A stretch of DNA of 64,000 bases from Magnetococcales bacterium (GTDB taxonomy: Bacteria; Pseudomonadota; Magnetococcia; Magnetococcales; UBA8363), in the NCBI GenBank assembly GCA_002753515.1, contig PEAK01000011.1, positions 1 to 64,000 of the forward strand, written 5' to 3'. Of the stretch, positions 1-8,502 are shown piece after piece (position 1 is the stretch's first letter; every line of letters starts with the position of its first letter). The notes under the pieces are model-generated. The model had not been told where the DNA came from, searched no databases, and was given only the letters and a program-made list of their open reading frames with translations. The position numbers and the translations under genes are program-made.

Positions 1-190
1 AATCCATTGAGGCACGTTTGGAGCGAAAAAATGGCCTCGAGTGGTGGTCAATAAACATTTATCCCATGACTGGCTCATCGACTGGTTTGGGATAGTTTAT
101 TTTTTCCTCGAGCCTAAGCATGGCAAGATAAGGTTCGCTTTCGGTATCGACTGGTAACCAATAAAAATTGCGGGGAAGTTTCTTGGGCCG

Positions 191-1126
191 TCATTGCTTG
201 TCCGAGAAAATGTCGTCCAGAGACTGGGCGTCTACAAACCGAAGACTCCACTCCTCCAAGGATGGCGGCTCAGCTTCGGCAATTTTTTCACTGACCCAAT
301 CGGGTACAGAGCCAAAGCGGCGTTGTAACTGGCGGGTCAGCATCTTTGCCTCACCTTTTTGTTCACCAATCCGCTCCACGCTTGTGATATATTGCATTTT
401 TTGGTTCTCCTCAAATTTGGACAATTCTTCCCAAAACAGGTTATCGAGTTTTTTCGGTAGGCCAAGTACCCAGTCGATGAACCGGAACAAGTCAATGATT
501 TTTTGACGACTAAACCCGCGTTGGTACAGGCTGCGTGCAATACGCTGCTTTTCTTTGAGGCGTTGTTCTGGCTGGTTCCTGGTCTGTTTGCCAGTCAGGT
601 GTGCCTGGGTAACGATGGCAAATGGATTATCGGACACTTCCAGTTCGGACAGGTTACTCAAGAAGTCCAAGAGCTTGATCGCGTTGAACCGATAAATCAG
701 CTCGGATCCCCACAGTACTTGGCGATACTCCGAAACTCGCCAACCTGGTTCCTCATCCGCCAGAATCGCTAAACCAACGACCGGCCTGCGGTGAAGATCA
801 TAGGCCCGATGCTGACAGGTGTACATCCGCTCTGCAAATCCAGGATCCCGATTCCCCTGAACTTCGACATGGATCAACACCCAGAGTTCATCGCCGTTGA
901 TCAACCATACTTTGACCAGCAAATCCACGCGGCGATTAATAGCCTTTGCCTCCTTGGTAATCCGGTCCAATTCTTTGTCCAGGAACTCAGGGTCACGCAG
1001 CCAATCAATACCAACATGAGCTTTTGGAAGAAAGAACGCTAAAAAGTCCTTGAAGTACGCCCTCAAAATCTCTTTCCACGGCGAGTCGTACTCTGTCGGC
1101 TGGGTCTGATTGTCGGGATCGGCCAT
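191..1126 (-). CDS. Rpn/YhgA-like PD-(D/E)XK nuclease-family protein with C-terminal DUF4351
   Basis: A 311-residue protein of the Rpn (recombination-promoting nuclease, transposase-like PD-(D/E)XK) superfamily. The nuclease core lies at about residues 65-110: an aspartate in RRVDLLVKVW (about D68), then HVEVQ with E88 and Q90, which is the usual D...ExQ arrangement. The C-terminal 50 residues (LTRQLQRRFGSVPDWV onward) match DUF4351, which commonly ends such proteins. Family members are linked to mobile DNA or recombination; the cellular role here is unknown. I chose the ATG at 1126 (MADPDNQ) because homologues usually start near here. A start 78 bases upstream (1204) is also open, and a GGAGGT sits about 21 bases before 1126, so the start is uncertain. 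The gene stands alone, next to intergenic DNA on both sides. Confidence 0.8.
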   Translation of the reverse strand: MADPDNQTQPTEYDSPWKEILRAYFKDFLAFFLPKAHVGIDWLRDPEFLDKELDRITKEAKAINRRVDLLVKVWLINGDELWVLIHVEVQGNRDPGFAERMYTCQHRAYDLHRRPVVGLAILADEEPGWRVSEYRQVLWGSELIYRFNAIKLLDFLSNLSELEVSDNPFAIVTQAHLTGKQTRNQPEQRLKEKQRIARSLYQRGFSRQKIIDLFRFIDWVLGLPKKLDNLFWEELSKFEENQKMQYITSVERIGEQKGEAKMLTRQLQRRFGSVPDWVSEKIAEAEPPSLEEWSLRFVDAQSLDDIFSDKQ

Positions 1127-1549
1127 ATGAAACCTGTATCGAGGAACACCTCCGGCGAACAGTTTCTGTTCACATCGACTTATGTTCACAACTCGCGCAC
1201 GCACCTGGGTCTTGGAAAAGACTGCCCTGACGAACGTTCTGTTCCAGAGTTAAGATGCCGGTACAGGGGTAAGTGAAAACCACCTCCGCAAGCTCCGATT
1301 GTCCTGGATTTCACCACCTGCGTCTACTGGAAATTGTCCAATCTGGCTCCCATTATGTCCAAAATCCGACCGGATGGACCAATCGGAAGGGACAGGGTGT
1401 ATGTGAGGGCTATTTTCGCTGTCGGGAAGTTGGAACTGGCACCAGTGCCTTTTTTATGACAAAATTCGACCATCGATGTTGGGGAAACGCAGGCATCGCA
1501 TCGCTTGCATCGGTTTTGGTTGGTTTGCTGCATGGGTTAGTTTGAAATT
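1127..1549. other. Intergenic region without a recognisable gene
   Basis: This stretch separates the Rpn-like gene, read to the left, from the PilZ gene, read to the right, so it should hold two outward promoters. Open frames exist on both strands (for example 1273-1545 plus) but their translations have no domain character and no convincing ribosome binding site. I see no tRNA, hairpin terminator or element copy here. Confidence 0.5.
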
Positions 1550-2377
1550 ATGGAAGATATTTTTCGTGGTAGAAAAAAGGTGTTCGCCTCGTTGCTCAGG
1601 GCGCAGCAACAATCGGTTTTATTGGAAATTTCCTTTACTGGTGGTGCGAGTCGCGAGCGCTATGGTTCCCGCATTCTGTCGTTTCCCGGTTATGAGGGCG
1701 GGGTCACTTTTGAGACCGATATCCTGGCCCAGATGGCCCGGCAGCTCAGAGAGGCCGTGAATGACGACGAGGGCGGGGCGGGCGTTGCGGTGGAGCCAGA
1801 TGACCAAGGGGTGCCGGATGCGTTCTTGATCGTCCCTTTGGAACCGACCACGGGCAATATGAAGATTCGCAAAGTGCCGCAGGTCGTGGTTCGTTTTTTT
1901 ATCGGCTTGGAGCTGTACGAAATCGTCACCACGTTTCAAAAAGTTGTGATGGTTTCCGGCACCCAGGCGATTCAACTGGCCCTTCCCGGCCTGATTCGCA
2001 TCCATCCCCGGCGCCAGCAGGAACGGGTCACCATCCCCCCTCAGGCCAACATGAGCGTTGTGGTGCAAAAACGGGGCAGTGCCGGGTTCAAAGCCAATTT
2101 GTTCGATCTATCCCCGGGGGGATTGTCGTTCGCCAGTACCGATGCCCACGAACCATTGGTGCTGGGCGATAAGGTGGGCGTTACCATTCAAGGACCAATC
2201 CTGCAAGGGACCCCTTTGTCCACTTTTGCATCGGTCTGTCGGATTACCCGTGTCCGGGATGAGCAGAATCTGCAACAGGCCAGCCAACTGTACGGCGTCC
2301 AATTCAAACTGGTGTCGGTGGCCGATGCCATGACCATTGATCGCCTGGTCAGGGATTTGGGCAAAAAACCGCGATGA
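1550..2377 (+). CDS. PilZ-domain c-di-GMP-binding protein, YcgR-like
   Basis: A 275-residue soluble protein. The C-terminal half is a PilZ domain: the arginine motif RRQQER at residues 154-159 (R155 and R159 as the RxxxR pair) is followed by DLSPGGLSF at 186-194, matching the D/NxSxxG c-di-GMP motif. The N-terminal 140 residues resemble the YcgR-type N-terminal beta domain. Members bind c-di-GMP and usually act as flagellar brakes or on surface polysaccharide, which fits the flagellin gene 5 kb away and the HD-GYP protein in this window; the actual target is an inference. Start is the ATG at 1550 with a weak ribosome binding site. It converges with the ycjF-like gene, leaving only 6 bases between stop codons. 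Confidence 0.88.
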   Translation: MEDIFRGRKKVFASLLRAQQQSVLLEISFTGGASRERYGSRILSFPGYEGGVTFETDILAQMARQLREAVNDDEGGAGVAVEPDDQGVPDAFLIVPLEPTTGNMKIRKVPQVVVRFFIGLELYEIVTTFQKVVMVSGTQAIQLALPGLIRIHPRRQQERVTIPPQANMSVVVQKRGSAGFKANLFDLSPGGLSFASTDAHEPLVLGDKVGVTIQGPILQGTPLSTFASVCRITRVRDEQNLQQASQLYGVQFKLVSVADAMTIDRLVRDLGKKPR

Positions 2378-2383
2378 TCGGTC

Positions 2384-3466
2384 TCAAGGCAGGGCTACTG
2401 GTTTACTGCCCTCCTGCTCCAGGGATCGTTTGATGGTTTCAATCAGTTTGACCCGCAAACGTTCCAGGGAAGGTTCCCCCCCGGGATGAAAGGGCAGGGT
2501 GCGGCAACGGTTCATGGCGGCCATGCCAATGCGGGCTGTGAACAGGGCGTTGGCCGCCCCCTTTCCCAATTGCGCGAGAACCCGGCTGGCGGCGTGACCA
2601 CCAACCGCTTCGGCCACCTTGTCCACCATCAGATCGGCAGTCCCCGCCATGAACAATCCCAACAGGACATCTCTGGCCAAAAAAAGATTGCCCGACCAAC
2701 CCGGTTTCAGACCATAGCACTGGGCGATTTCGCGAATCAGGCGCAGGTTTTGCCACAGGAAGATCAGACTGTCCAACCATACGAATGGGATGATGGTCGA
2801 AGCCATGGCGGTCATGGTGCCCCTTTGGACGATGATGTGGTAGCAGCGCTGGTCCAGTTGGGCGTAGACGGTTCGGGACAACAATTCCAACAATTCTCGG
2901 TCACTGTGATGACTTTGGGCCAGGTGTTGGAATTGTCGCCAAGCTGGTTCCAACCACTCTTCCTGGGTGACACCACGGCGCAGGCGCAAGGTCAGTTTGG
3001 TGCTTGCACCATGGCCACTGCCATGCCACAGGCATTGGACATCGTTACGTAACGCATCAAACCTTTTCAATCGCGACAAGCCCCACACCTCGCTGACAAA
3101 GAGGATGCCAGCGGAGATCAGTGTTGCGGCTGTCAGCAGGGAGAAAACCGAACCCAACGCCCAATGTACCTGGAATTGCTGCCATAAGAAATAATATACC
3201 TCTTCAATCCAGATTCCCGTCAGCCAGGAAAGTCCAGCGACAAGAAACCAGAACAGGGGCCTGTTGCGGAATAACCGTTCCAACTTGATCCTGGAACGCG
3301 ATAGGTGTTGGCAATCGGGTACCTCCTGGTTTCGCTCCAGGTTTTCCTGTTCCGTATCCGGGTTGAATGGGAGTTCAACCGGGGCAACGGGCGACTCTTT
3401 GGGTAGGTCTGGTTCTGCGGTAACGGGCAGTTCCAGGGGGGCGGCCCAGTTTTTGGAGGGGGTCAC
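2384..3466 (-). CDS. ycjF: YcjF-like DUF697 membrane protein
   Basis: A 360-residue inner-membrane protein of the YcjF/DUF697 family. The N-terminal 65 residues are hydrophilic and proline-rich. Two membrane segments follow at about 70-95 (LFWFLVAGLSWLTGIW) and 104-129 (FSLLTAATLISAGILF), then a cytoplasmic part with the DUF697 region (about 215-330, including MASTIIPFVWLDSLIFLW). It begins with GTG, and this codon overlaps the stop of the upstream ycjX-like gene in the 4-base sequence GTGA, so the two are translationally coupled. The ycjX-ycjF pair is a known stress-associated operon in gamma- and alphaproteobacteria; its molecular function remains poorly defined. Confidence 0.82.
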   Translation of the reverse strand: MTPSKNWAAPLELPVTAEPDLPKESPVAPVELPFNPDTEQENLERNQEVPDCQHLSRSRIKLERLFRNRPLFWFLVAGLSWLTGIWIEEVYYFLWQQFQVHWALGSVFSLLTAATLISAGILFVSEVWGLSRLKRFDALRNDVQCLWHGSGHGASTKLTLRLRRGVTQEEWLEPAWRQFQHLAQSHHSDRELLELLSRTVYAQLDQRCYHIIVQRGTMTAMASTIIPFVWLDSLIFLWQNLRLIREIAQCYGLKPGWSGNLFLARDVLLGLFMAGTADLMVDKVAEAVGGHAASRVLAQLGKGAANALFTARIGMAAMNRCRTLPFHPGGEPSLERLRVKLIETIKRSLEQEGSKPVALP

Positions 3467-4899
3467 GTCACTTTGTCTCCCAACAAAAAGTCGAGTACCA
3501 GATCCAAGCGTGAGTGGGGCAGCCGATCATCGCTGTCATTTCGGGCAATGACGGGTTCAAACTCCAGGAAGTTAAAGCGTTCCTTATGCCATTCTTCAGG
3601 TTTGGGAATTTTTTCCGGAATTTCTCCGGGAAACAACAATACTTCCTCGTTACGTCCCTTGGGGCGTCCACGGACAAACGACAATCGCCGCCCTTCATGT
3701 TCCTTGACAACGGTTTCGGTCGAAACGATCGAGGCGATGGCCATGGTTTCCACGGCGACGCCATAGAAGCTCGCCTCGTTGACGGGATCGGTGACGATGC
3801 GTTTGAGGAGGCGTTCCAGATTGTTGTGCTGATTGGCGGCGACATGATCCGATTTGGTGGCGACAAACAACAAACGATCAATCTTTGGCCGCAACAGACG
3901 CGACAAAATGGAGGAACGGCCATAATCGAAATTTTTCAAAATGCTTTTTAACGAACGACTCATGTCGGCAAAATGGTTGGGTCCGCGATTCAATCCTTTC
4001 AGCAGGTCAACCAGGACGATTTGCCGGTCGAAATGGGAAAAATGTTGGTGATAAAAGCGCCGTACCACCAATTCCTTGTAGGATTCAAAACGATCCGCCA
4101 TCACCTGGGCCAGGGATCCCGGTTCCAGGGAGGGGTCTGGAGAGAGCATGGGGCAAAAAGTCAGCAACGGGGCATCCTTTAAATCACCCGGTATCAAAAA
4201 ACGTCCCGGTTGCAGATAGTTCAATCCAATGGGTTCCCGTTTGCAGGCCAACAGGAAATCGGTGAACAAGCGACTGGCGTGACGTAACACACCTTCGTCC
4301 GCACTGTGCCGGGGATTCAAGGCCCCGAGATAGGCCAACCAGGGTTGCGCCAGGGTGTGTCGGGGTTCGGTGCGGCACAGGGTCACAACCTCTTTGGACC
4401 ACTCCTGAAAACTTTGCCCCAAAAGCGGCAGGTCCAGGAGCCATTCCCCGGGATAATCGATGATGTCCAGAAAGATCGTGTTGGTTGCCTTCAGGCGACT
4501 TTGCAGGAGTCCTTTGGGGCGAAAGCGGATTGCCAGACGTATTTCACTGATGCCGTCGGTGGCTTTCGGCCATTGAGGCGGAGTCGCGGTCAAGGATTCC
4601 AAAAATTGATCGTAGCGGAAGGTGGGGATATGCATGGAGGGCTGTAAAACGGTCTTGGCCCCTTGAAACCGTCCTTCGGCAACGACCTGGAAAAAAGGTA
4701 ATCCCCCAAGCCGTGCCCCCATCAACAATTGGTGAATCAGGGAGGTGATGAAAACGGTCTTGCCCGATTGATTCAGACCGGTCACCGCCAGACGTACCCG
4801 GCGATCCATGGCGAGATAAAGGAGATCTTCAACCCCTTTTCTGGCTTCGGTAACCATGGTTCCCAAAGGCGTTCTTTTAAACGGAGGTGCTGTCCACAT
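3463..4899 (-). CDS. ycjX: YcjX family GTPase/ATPase (DUF463)
   Basis: A 478-residue P-loop protein, about the usual family length. The Walker A motif GLNQSGKT is at residues 41-48. A Ras-like switch sequence DIIDYPGEW lies near 145, and TKSDH near 354 resembles the base-recognition TKxD motif of GTPases. It belongs to the YcjX-like (DUF463) family, described as a Ras-like stress protein, and is paired with the membrane protein YcjF encoded directly downstream with a 4-base overlap. The start at 4899 is the first ATG of the frame; an internal ATG at 4857 is a possible alternative. The partner in the membrane suggests a membrane-attached nucleotide switch, which is inference. Confidence 0.88.
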   Translation of the reverse strand: MWTAPPFKRTPLGTMVTEARKGVEDLLYLAMDRRVRLAVTGLNQSGKTVFITSLIHQLLMGARLGGLPFFQVVAEGRFQGAKTVLQPSMHIPTFRYDQFLESLTATPPQWPKATDGISEIRLAIRFRPKGLLQSRLKATNTIFLDIIDYPGEWLLDLPLLGQSFQEWSKEVVTLCRTEPRHTLAQPWLAYLGALNPRHSADEGVLRHASRLFTDFLLACKREPIGLNYLQPGRFLIPGDLKDAPLLTFCPMLSPDPSLEPGSLAQVMADRFESYKELVVRRFYHQHFSHFDRQIVLVDLLKGLNRGPNHFADMSRSLKSILKNFDYGRSSILSRLLRPKIDRLLFVATKSDHVAANQHNNLERLLKRIVTDPVNEASFYGVAVETMAIASIVSTETVVKEHEGRRLSFVRGRPKGRNEEVLLFPGEIPEKIPKPEEWHKERFNFLEFEPVIARNDSDDRLPHSRLDLVLDFLLGDKVT

Positions 4900-5062
4900 A
4901 AGGTTGTATTTGTCCTGAAATGACGATCATGGGAGTCAGGATTCGAGGATCCAGCGGGTTGATAAAAGTATCGGCTGCTGAGGATTCCTGCTTGACTATC
5001 CCGGCAACGGATGGACAGGATGGCCTGTGATTTTTTTTCACCCAGCATCAGGAGCCATGGGC

Positions 5063-5491
5063 ATGGATCGCAAAACACTGTTAGACAGATTGGATGGAAT
5101 TGATTTTTTTAAAGATTTCTCCTTTGAAGAAAAAAACTGGTTTTGCGACAACAAGCTGTTCTGCTCCTATGAGGATGGCAAAAAAATCATCGTCGAAGGG
5201 GCACAGGATCGAACATTTTATGTGCTGATCGATGGGACGGTCGTGGTGACCAAAAATACCCATCCCAACGATGCCCTGGCTCACCTGGGACCCGGTTCGG
5301 TTTTTGGTGAAATCGCCCATTTCGCCCGGCAATTGCGTGCCACCAACGTTTCAGCCCGGGGCAAGGTCCTGGTCTTTCGTCTGGAACATGATTTTTTTAA
5401 AAAACTGCCAGCCGAAGTCAAGTTGAAGATCAACTTCCAGGCCATGGCCATTTTAATGAAGCGTCTCGAAGATACCAAGAAGAAAGGGTGA
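5063..5491 (+). CDS. Cyclic-nucleotide-binding (CNMP) domain protein, no DNA-binding domain
   Basis: A 142-residue protein made up almost entirely of a Crp-type cyclic-nucleotide-binding fold: FYVLIDGTVVVT (beta roll), HLGPGSVFGEIAHF with the conserved G-E of the phosphate-binding cassette, then RATNVSARGKVLVFRL. The helix-turn-helix that follows in Crp/Fnr regulators is absent, so it is likely a stand-alone sensor or adaptor. I chose the ATG at 5063 because AGGAG at 5050-5054 is 8 bases upstream; the ATG at 5057 is too close to it. The cassette arginine appears as QLRATN. Whether it binds cAMP or c-di-GMP cannot be told. It converges with the HAD gene (3 bases apart). Confidence 0.82.
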   Translation: MDRKTLLDRLDGIDFFKDFSFEEKNWFCDNKLFCSYEDGKKIIVEGAQDRTFYVLIDGTVVVTKNTHPNDALAHLGPGSVFGEIAHFARQLRATNVSARGKVLVFRLEHDFFKKLPAEVKLKINFQAMAILMKRLEDTKKKG

Positions 5492-5494
5492 CGC

Positions 5495-6172
5495 CTATCC
5501 CTGTTGGGGCCACCAGTTGGCGATAAGTGTTGCCAGTCCGGTTAAATCGCTGACGATGCGGGTGCCATCCGGAAAAGGGTTGGTGTTGCCCAGGGCGACC
5601 ACCCCCAGAAAAGAGGCTCCGACGCTGATTGCCGCACGATGGTCCGAGATGGAGTCGCCAATGAACAACAATTCTTTGGCTTGACATTGTTCCCGCTGCA
5701 CCAAATCGGCCAGGTGCTGCTCTTTGGGTGTCGGTCCACCCGAGATCTTGCGAAAATACCGTGCCATATCCCGGCCCCGGGCAATTTCGACAACCTCCGG
5801 CTCCGGGGCTGCGGAGATAATGTACGATGGGATCAACGGCCAGCTATGTAAATACTCCAGGCTTCCGTTGATCGCCGCTGCCGTCAAGGTGCGTTGGAAA
5901 ACGCTCTCTTTATATTGGGCAACGGTATGGTCCAACGCCTCGGGATCCAACTGGACCCCGAGAACCTCCCTGAAAATGGTATCGATTCGCTGCCGACGAA
6001 AAACACCCCGGGTTTGATTCCACAGGTTTCTGGCGGCTGCCCCTTTGCCAGGGAATCCGCTTTCCACCAGGGAGACCAGGGCATCGTCCTTGATGGGGAC
6101 CGAATCCACCAGGACACCATCGAAATCAAAGGCGACAGCCTGGATTTGCAGTGCGTTGAATCGGGCGATCAT
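5495..6172 (-). CDS. HAD-superfamily phosphatase (beta-phosphoglucomutase/Gph-like)
   Basis: A 225-residue HAD hydrolase. Motif I FDFDGVLVDS lies close to the N terminus (nucleophile and general acid aspartates), motif II is IISAAP, the motif III lysine is in GGPTPKEQHL, and motif IV is FIGDSISDH. The cap between motifs I and II is helical as in phosphoglycolate phosphatase/beta-phosphoglucomutase-like members. The substrate cannot be assigned: the surroundings do not indicate sugar or nucleotide metabolism. I placed the start at 6172 (MIARFNALQ) because a weak GAG lies at a fitting distance; an ATG at 6196 is also possible. Confidence 0.82.
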   Translation of the reverse strand: MIARFNALQIQAVAFDFDGVLVDSVPIKDDALVSLVESGFPGKGAAARNLWNQTRGVFRRQRIDTIFREVLGVQLDPEALDHTVAQYKESVFQRTLTAAAINGSLEYLHSWPLIPSYIISAAPEPEVVEIARGRDMARYFRKISGGPTPKEQHLADLVQREQCQAKELLFIGDSISDHRAAISVGASFLGVVALGNTNPFPDGTRIVSDLTGLATLIANWWPQQG

Positions 6173-6242
6173 CGCCTTGCGCTCTTTATAATTCATGCCG
6201 GAGTGACAGGGGGAAATCACGCTTGGCTTCCTGGACTGAGGT

Positions 6243-7085
6243 TTAAAAATTAAATCCCGTGGAGAGCATACCGTCTCGGGTTCGATGGAAAAAACGAATT
6301 TTTACAAAAGAGAGGGTCCGTTGACTGAGTTGGGACCGGGATATGGCCTGGTATAAACTTTCGTTGAGCATGCCAAGCCGGTCACCACGCACGGACGTTT
6401 GAATCCCCCACATCATGAAAGGTTGGGCCGGGGAATTTTTGGTTCCGGTCGGGTCGGGGGGGGCATGCATGAGTTCCATATGCACCGCGGGCGAACGCAA
6501 TACCCCGATGGGCGTCAACTCTTCAAGGCGCAGGACGGCCATGGCTATTTGTTGCAGGCGTTCAAGTTCCATGTCGCTGACTTCCTGCTCGCGAAAAAAT
6601 TGCACGGCGGCAGTGAGAAAGTTGTATTCCCGGGTCATGATGCGGGCGTTGGCCTTGATAGCCAGGTCAAGGTAATGCCACGAAGCCTGGATGAGTCCGG
6701 AAGTGACGCAATTCTTAAGCAACAGACGCAGGAGTTCGCCATCATTGGGAGCCAGTTCATGGGCGCGACGCGCCATTTCCCGGGCTTCGGAATAGAAGCC
6801 CAGTTTCCTTAACGATTCACTGAAATCACGATAACTGGCGGGGTCGTCTGCGGCGGTTTCCAGGATCACGTAATGATGGTGGCGCATGGCCTCCCCATCC
6901 TTTGCCAGGCAGGCCAGACGTGCCAGAACCAGGCGGGCCGTGTTGCCATGAATGGGCAGCAAAGCTTCCGCTTCCTTGATCATTGCCGACAGATGATCCC
7001 CATCCACGTCCAGCTCGTACTGGAAGAGTTTTTCAGATCTCTTTGACAAATCATTGATTTTAAAGCTTTCTTCAGAATGGCCCAC
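6243..7085 (-). CDS. TPR-like protein of unknown function
   Basis: A 280-residue mostly helical protein. Helical repeats of tetratricopeptide type occur around residues 30-150, for example a segment with EAREMARRAHELAPND. The C-terminal 80 residues contain a stretch with PAQPFMMWGIQTSVRGDR that I cannot classify. The open frame extends upstream into the 150-bp repeat element at 7122-7271, which would add a spurious repeat-derived peptide. I therefore chose the GTG at 7085, which has CGGGGGA 9 bases upstream and lies outside the element. It is divergent from the flagellin gene; a role in motility is possible from position only. Confidence 0.65.
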   Translation of the reverse strand: MGHSEESFKINDLSKRSEKLFQYELDVDGDHLSAMIKEAEALLPIHGNTARLVLARLACLAKDGEAMRHHHYVILETAADDPASYRDFSESLRKLGFYSEAREMARRAHELAPNDGELLRLLLKNCVTSGLIQASWHYLDLAIKANARIMTREYNFLTAAVQFFREQEVSDMELERLQQIAMAVLRLEELTPIGVLRSPAVHMELMHAPPDPTGTKNSPAQPFMMWGIQTSVRGDRLGMLNESLYQAISRSQLSQRTLSFVKIRFFHRTRDGMLSTGFNF

Positions 7086-7121
7086 GCCTAAGATCCCCCG
7101 AAAAATAGCAAAAAACCAAGT

Positions 7122-7271
7122 TATACCGAAACCACCTCGGGATACGTAGTTTTCCAGCGTCATTCCCGCGAAAGCGGGAATCCAGAAAGTCAGGGGAGAT
7201 AGGAAAGTCCCCTGGATCCCCGCTTTCGCGGGGATGACAAAAACTACGTATCCCAAAATAGCTGCGGTATA
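7122..7271. mobile_element. 150-bp MITE-like element, copy 1 of 5
   Basis: Exactly 150 bp, starting TATACCG and ending CGGTATA. The ends are imperfect inverted repeats sharing GGGATACGTAGTTTT. Inside are two oppositely oriented GC-rich hairpins of the type CCCGCGAAAGCGGG, each framed by GTCAT and CCAG. Other copies lie at 18516-18665, 33026-33175 and 41719-41868, with a deleted copy at 36875-36970. Terminal TA dinucleotides suggest TA target duplication as in IS630/Tc1-type elements, which is inference. Frames through it give the familiar spurious peptides IPAKAGIQ and FWIPAFAGMT. Confidence 0.8.
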
Positions 7272-7392
7272 GCGTGCCAGTATTTGTGAATCGCGGCATC
7301 AAGGCAATGTAGAAAATCGAACGATGTGAATTTTCGACGCGCTGCCGCCTGACCTCACTTTCAAAAAAAAATCGCGAAGCGTCATTTTTATC

Positions 7393-7419
7393 TAAAGCGT
7401 GAGGAGCAATAACCGATAA
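7393..7419 (+). promoter_or_regulatory. Sigma-28 (FliA) promoter of the flagellin gene
   Basis: TAAAGCGT, 11 bases, then ACCGATAA. This agrees with the sigma-28 consensus TAAAGTTT-N11-GCCGATAA at nearly every position and with the exact spacing. It lies 120 bases upstream of the flagellin ATG at 7540 in the correct orientation. A FliA-type sigma factor is therefore expected elsewhere in the genome. Confidence 0.85.
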
Positions 7420-7539
7420 ATTGACAAGGATGTTTTAAATATCGGGTCGGACCGGCCCGACTCAATGATCGGTCCAAACGTTTTCAATGGACGGATAACC
7501 TGGGAAACGTTATTCCCATACCTAATAAGGCAGACGCGC

Positions 7540-8439
7540 ATGGCCCTCACAATTTCTAGCAGTATTTCGTCTATCAATGCCAGAAGGCAACTTGACAAGC
7601 ATAGTCTTTCACTGACTCAGACCATGCAAAGACTCTCTTCGGGGATGCGTATCAATACCTCGAAAGACGATGCAGCCGGTATGGCGATTACCAATCGTAT
7701 GGTGGCGCAAATTCGTGGTATGAACGTGGCCATCCGCAACGCCAATGACGGTATTTCACTGGCTCAGGTGGCGGAAGGTGCCTTGAGCGAAACGCAAAAT
7801 GCCCTGCAAAGAATGCGGGAGTTGGCCATTCAAGCCGCCAACTCCACCTACTCGTCCAGCGACCGGGCCAATCTGCAATCTGAATTTCAACAAATGCTGC
7901 AAGAAATTCAACGGATATCCAGCACGACAACCTTCAACAACGTCAACCTGCTGGGTGGTTCGGCCAATGGCAAGACCCGGGGGACTTCTTTCCAGGGGAC
8001 TTTCCATGTTGGACCCAATGCCGGTCAGACGATCAATGTCAAATTCAGCATCATGGGTCTGTCCGGTTTGAACCTGGTTCCCCTGAACGGTGCTACGGCA
8101 ACGTATGTGTCCGCCATCCAAAAGTCAGCGAAACTGAGCATCGGTGTGGCGTCACGCGCCAATGCCGCCCTGGGTTATATCGACTCGGCCCTGGATACGG
8201 TATCAAGCTTCAGAGCCACTTTGGGCGCACTGCAAAGCCGCTTCCAGACCGTGGTCTCCAGCTTGTCGAACATGGTGGAAAATACCGACGCGGCCCGTTC
8301 CCGCATTCAGGATGCCGATATCGCTTTGGAAACGGCCAATCTGACCAAATACACCATCTTGCAGCAAGCCGGGGTGGCCATTCTGGCACAGGCCAACCAG
8401 CAGCCCACCATCGCTTTGGCCCTCTTGGGCAAAGCGTGA
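7540..8439 (+). CDS. fliC: Flagellin
   Basis: A 299-residue flagellin, the filament subunit exported through the flagellar type III system. The N-terminal D0/D1 region is typical (TRMQRLSSG-type LSSGMRINTSKDDAAGMAI at about 30-48, then RGMNVAIRNANDGISLAQ). The C-terminal D0/D1 region ends with LAQANQQPTIALALLGKA. The variable middle is short, about 100 residues, so the outer domains are minimal. The start is the ATG at 7540 (MALTISSS) with AATAAGG 9 bases upstream; the frame remains open 25 codons further up but that part is not flagellin. It has its own sigma-28 promoter and a following strong hairpin, so it is monocistronic. Confidence 0.96.
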   Translation: MALTISSSISSINARRQLDKHSLSLTQTMQRLSSGMRINTSKDDAAGMAITNRMVAQIRGMNVAIRNANDGISLAQVAEGALSETQNALQRMRELAIQAANSTYSSSDRANLQSEFQQMLQEIQRISSTTTFNNVNLLGGSANGKTRGTSFQGTFHVGPNAGQTINVKFSIMGLSGLNLVPLNGATATYVSAIQKSAKLSIGVASRANAALGYIDSALDTVSSFRATLGALQSRFQTVVSSLSNMVENTDAARSRIQDADIALETANLTKYTILQQAGVAILAQANQQPTIALALLGKA

Positions 8440-8446
8440 TCGTGAC

Positions 8447-8487
8447 GGGTATGTTGGGCGGGAATACCATTCCTTCCCAACATACCC
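8447..8487. terminator. Hairpin after flagellin, likely bidirectional terminator
   Basis: GGGTATGTTGGG at 8447-8458 pairs perfectly with CCCAACATACCC at 8476-8487, a 12-bp stem with a 17-base loop. It lies between the convergent flagellin and glycosyltransferase genes. No run of T follows on the plus strand, so it may act mainly as an mRNA 3'-end stabiliser. Confidence 0.55.
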
Positions 8488-8502
8488 CGTGGTTCCACAA
8501 GC

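Noticed and set aside
1-190. Possible end of a gene at the left edge (frame 11-157, reading LSHDWLIDWFGIVYFF)
   Set aside because: The frame is short, bounded by stops, and I could not connect it with a family. It may be part of a decayed gene, but the evidence is too thin for a feature.
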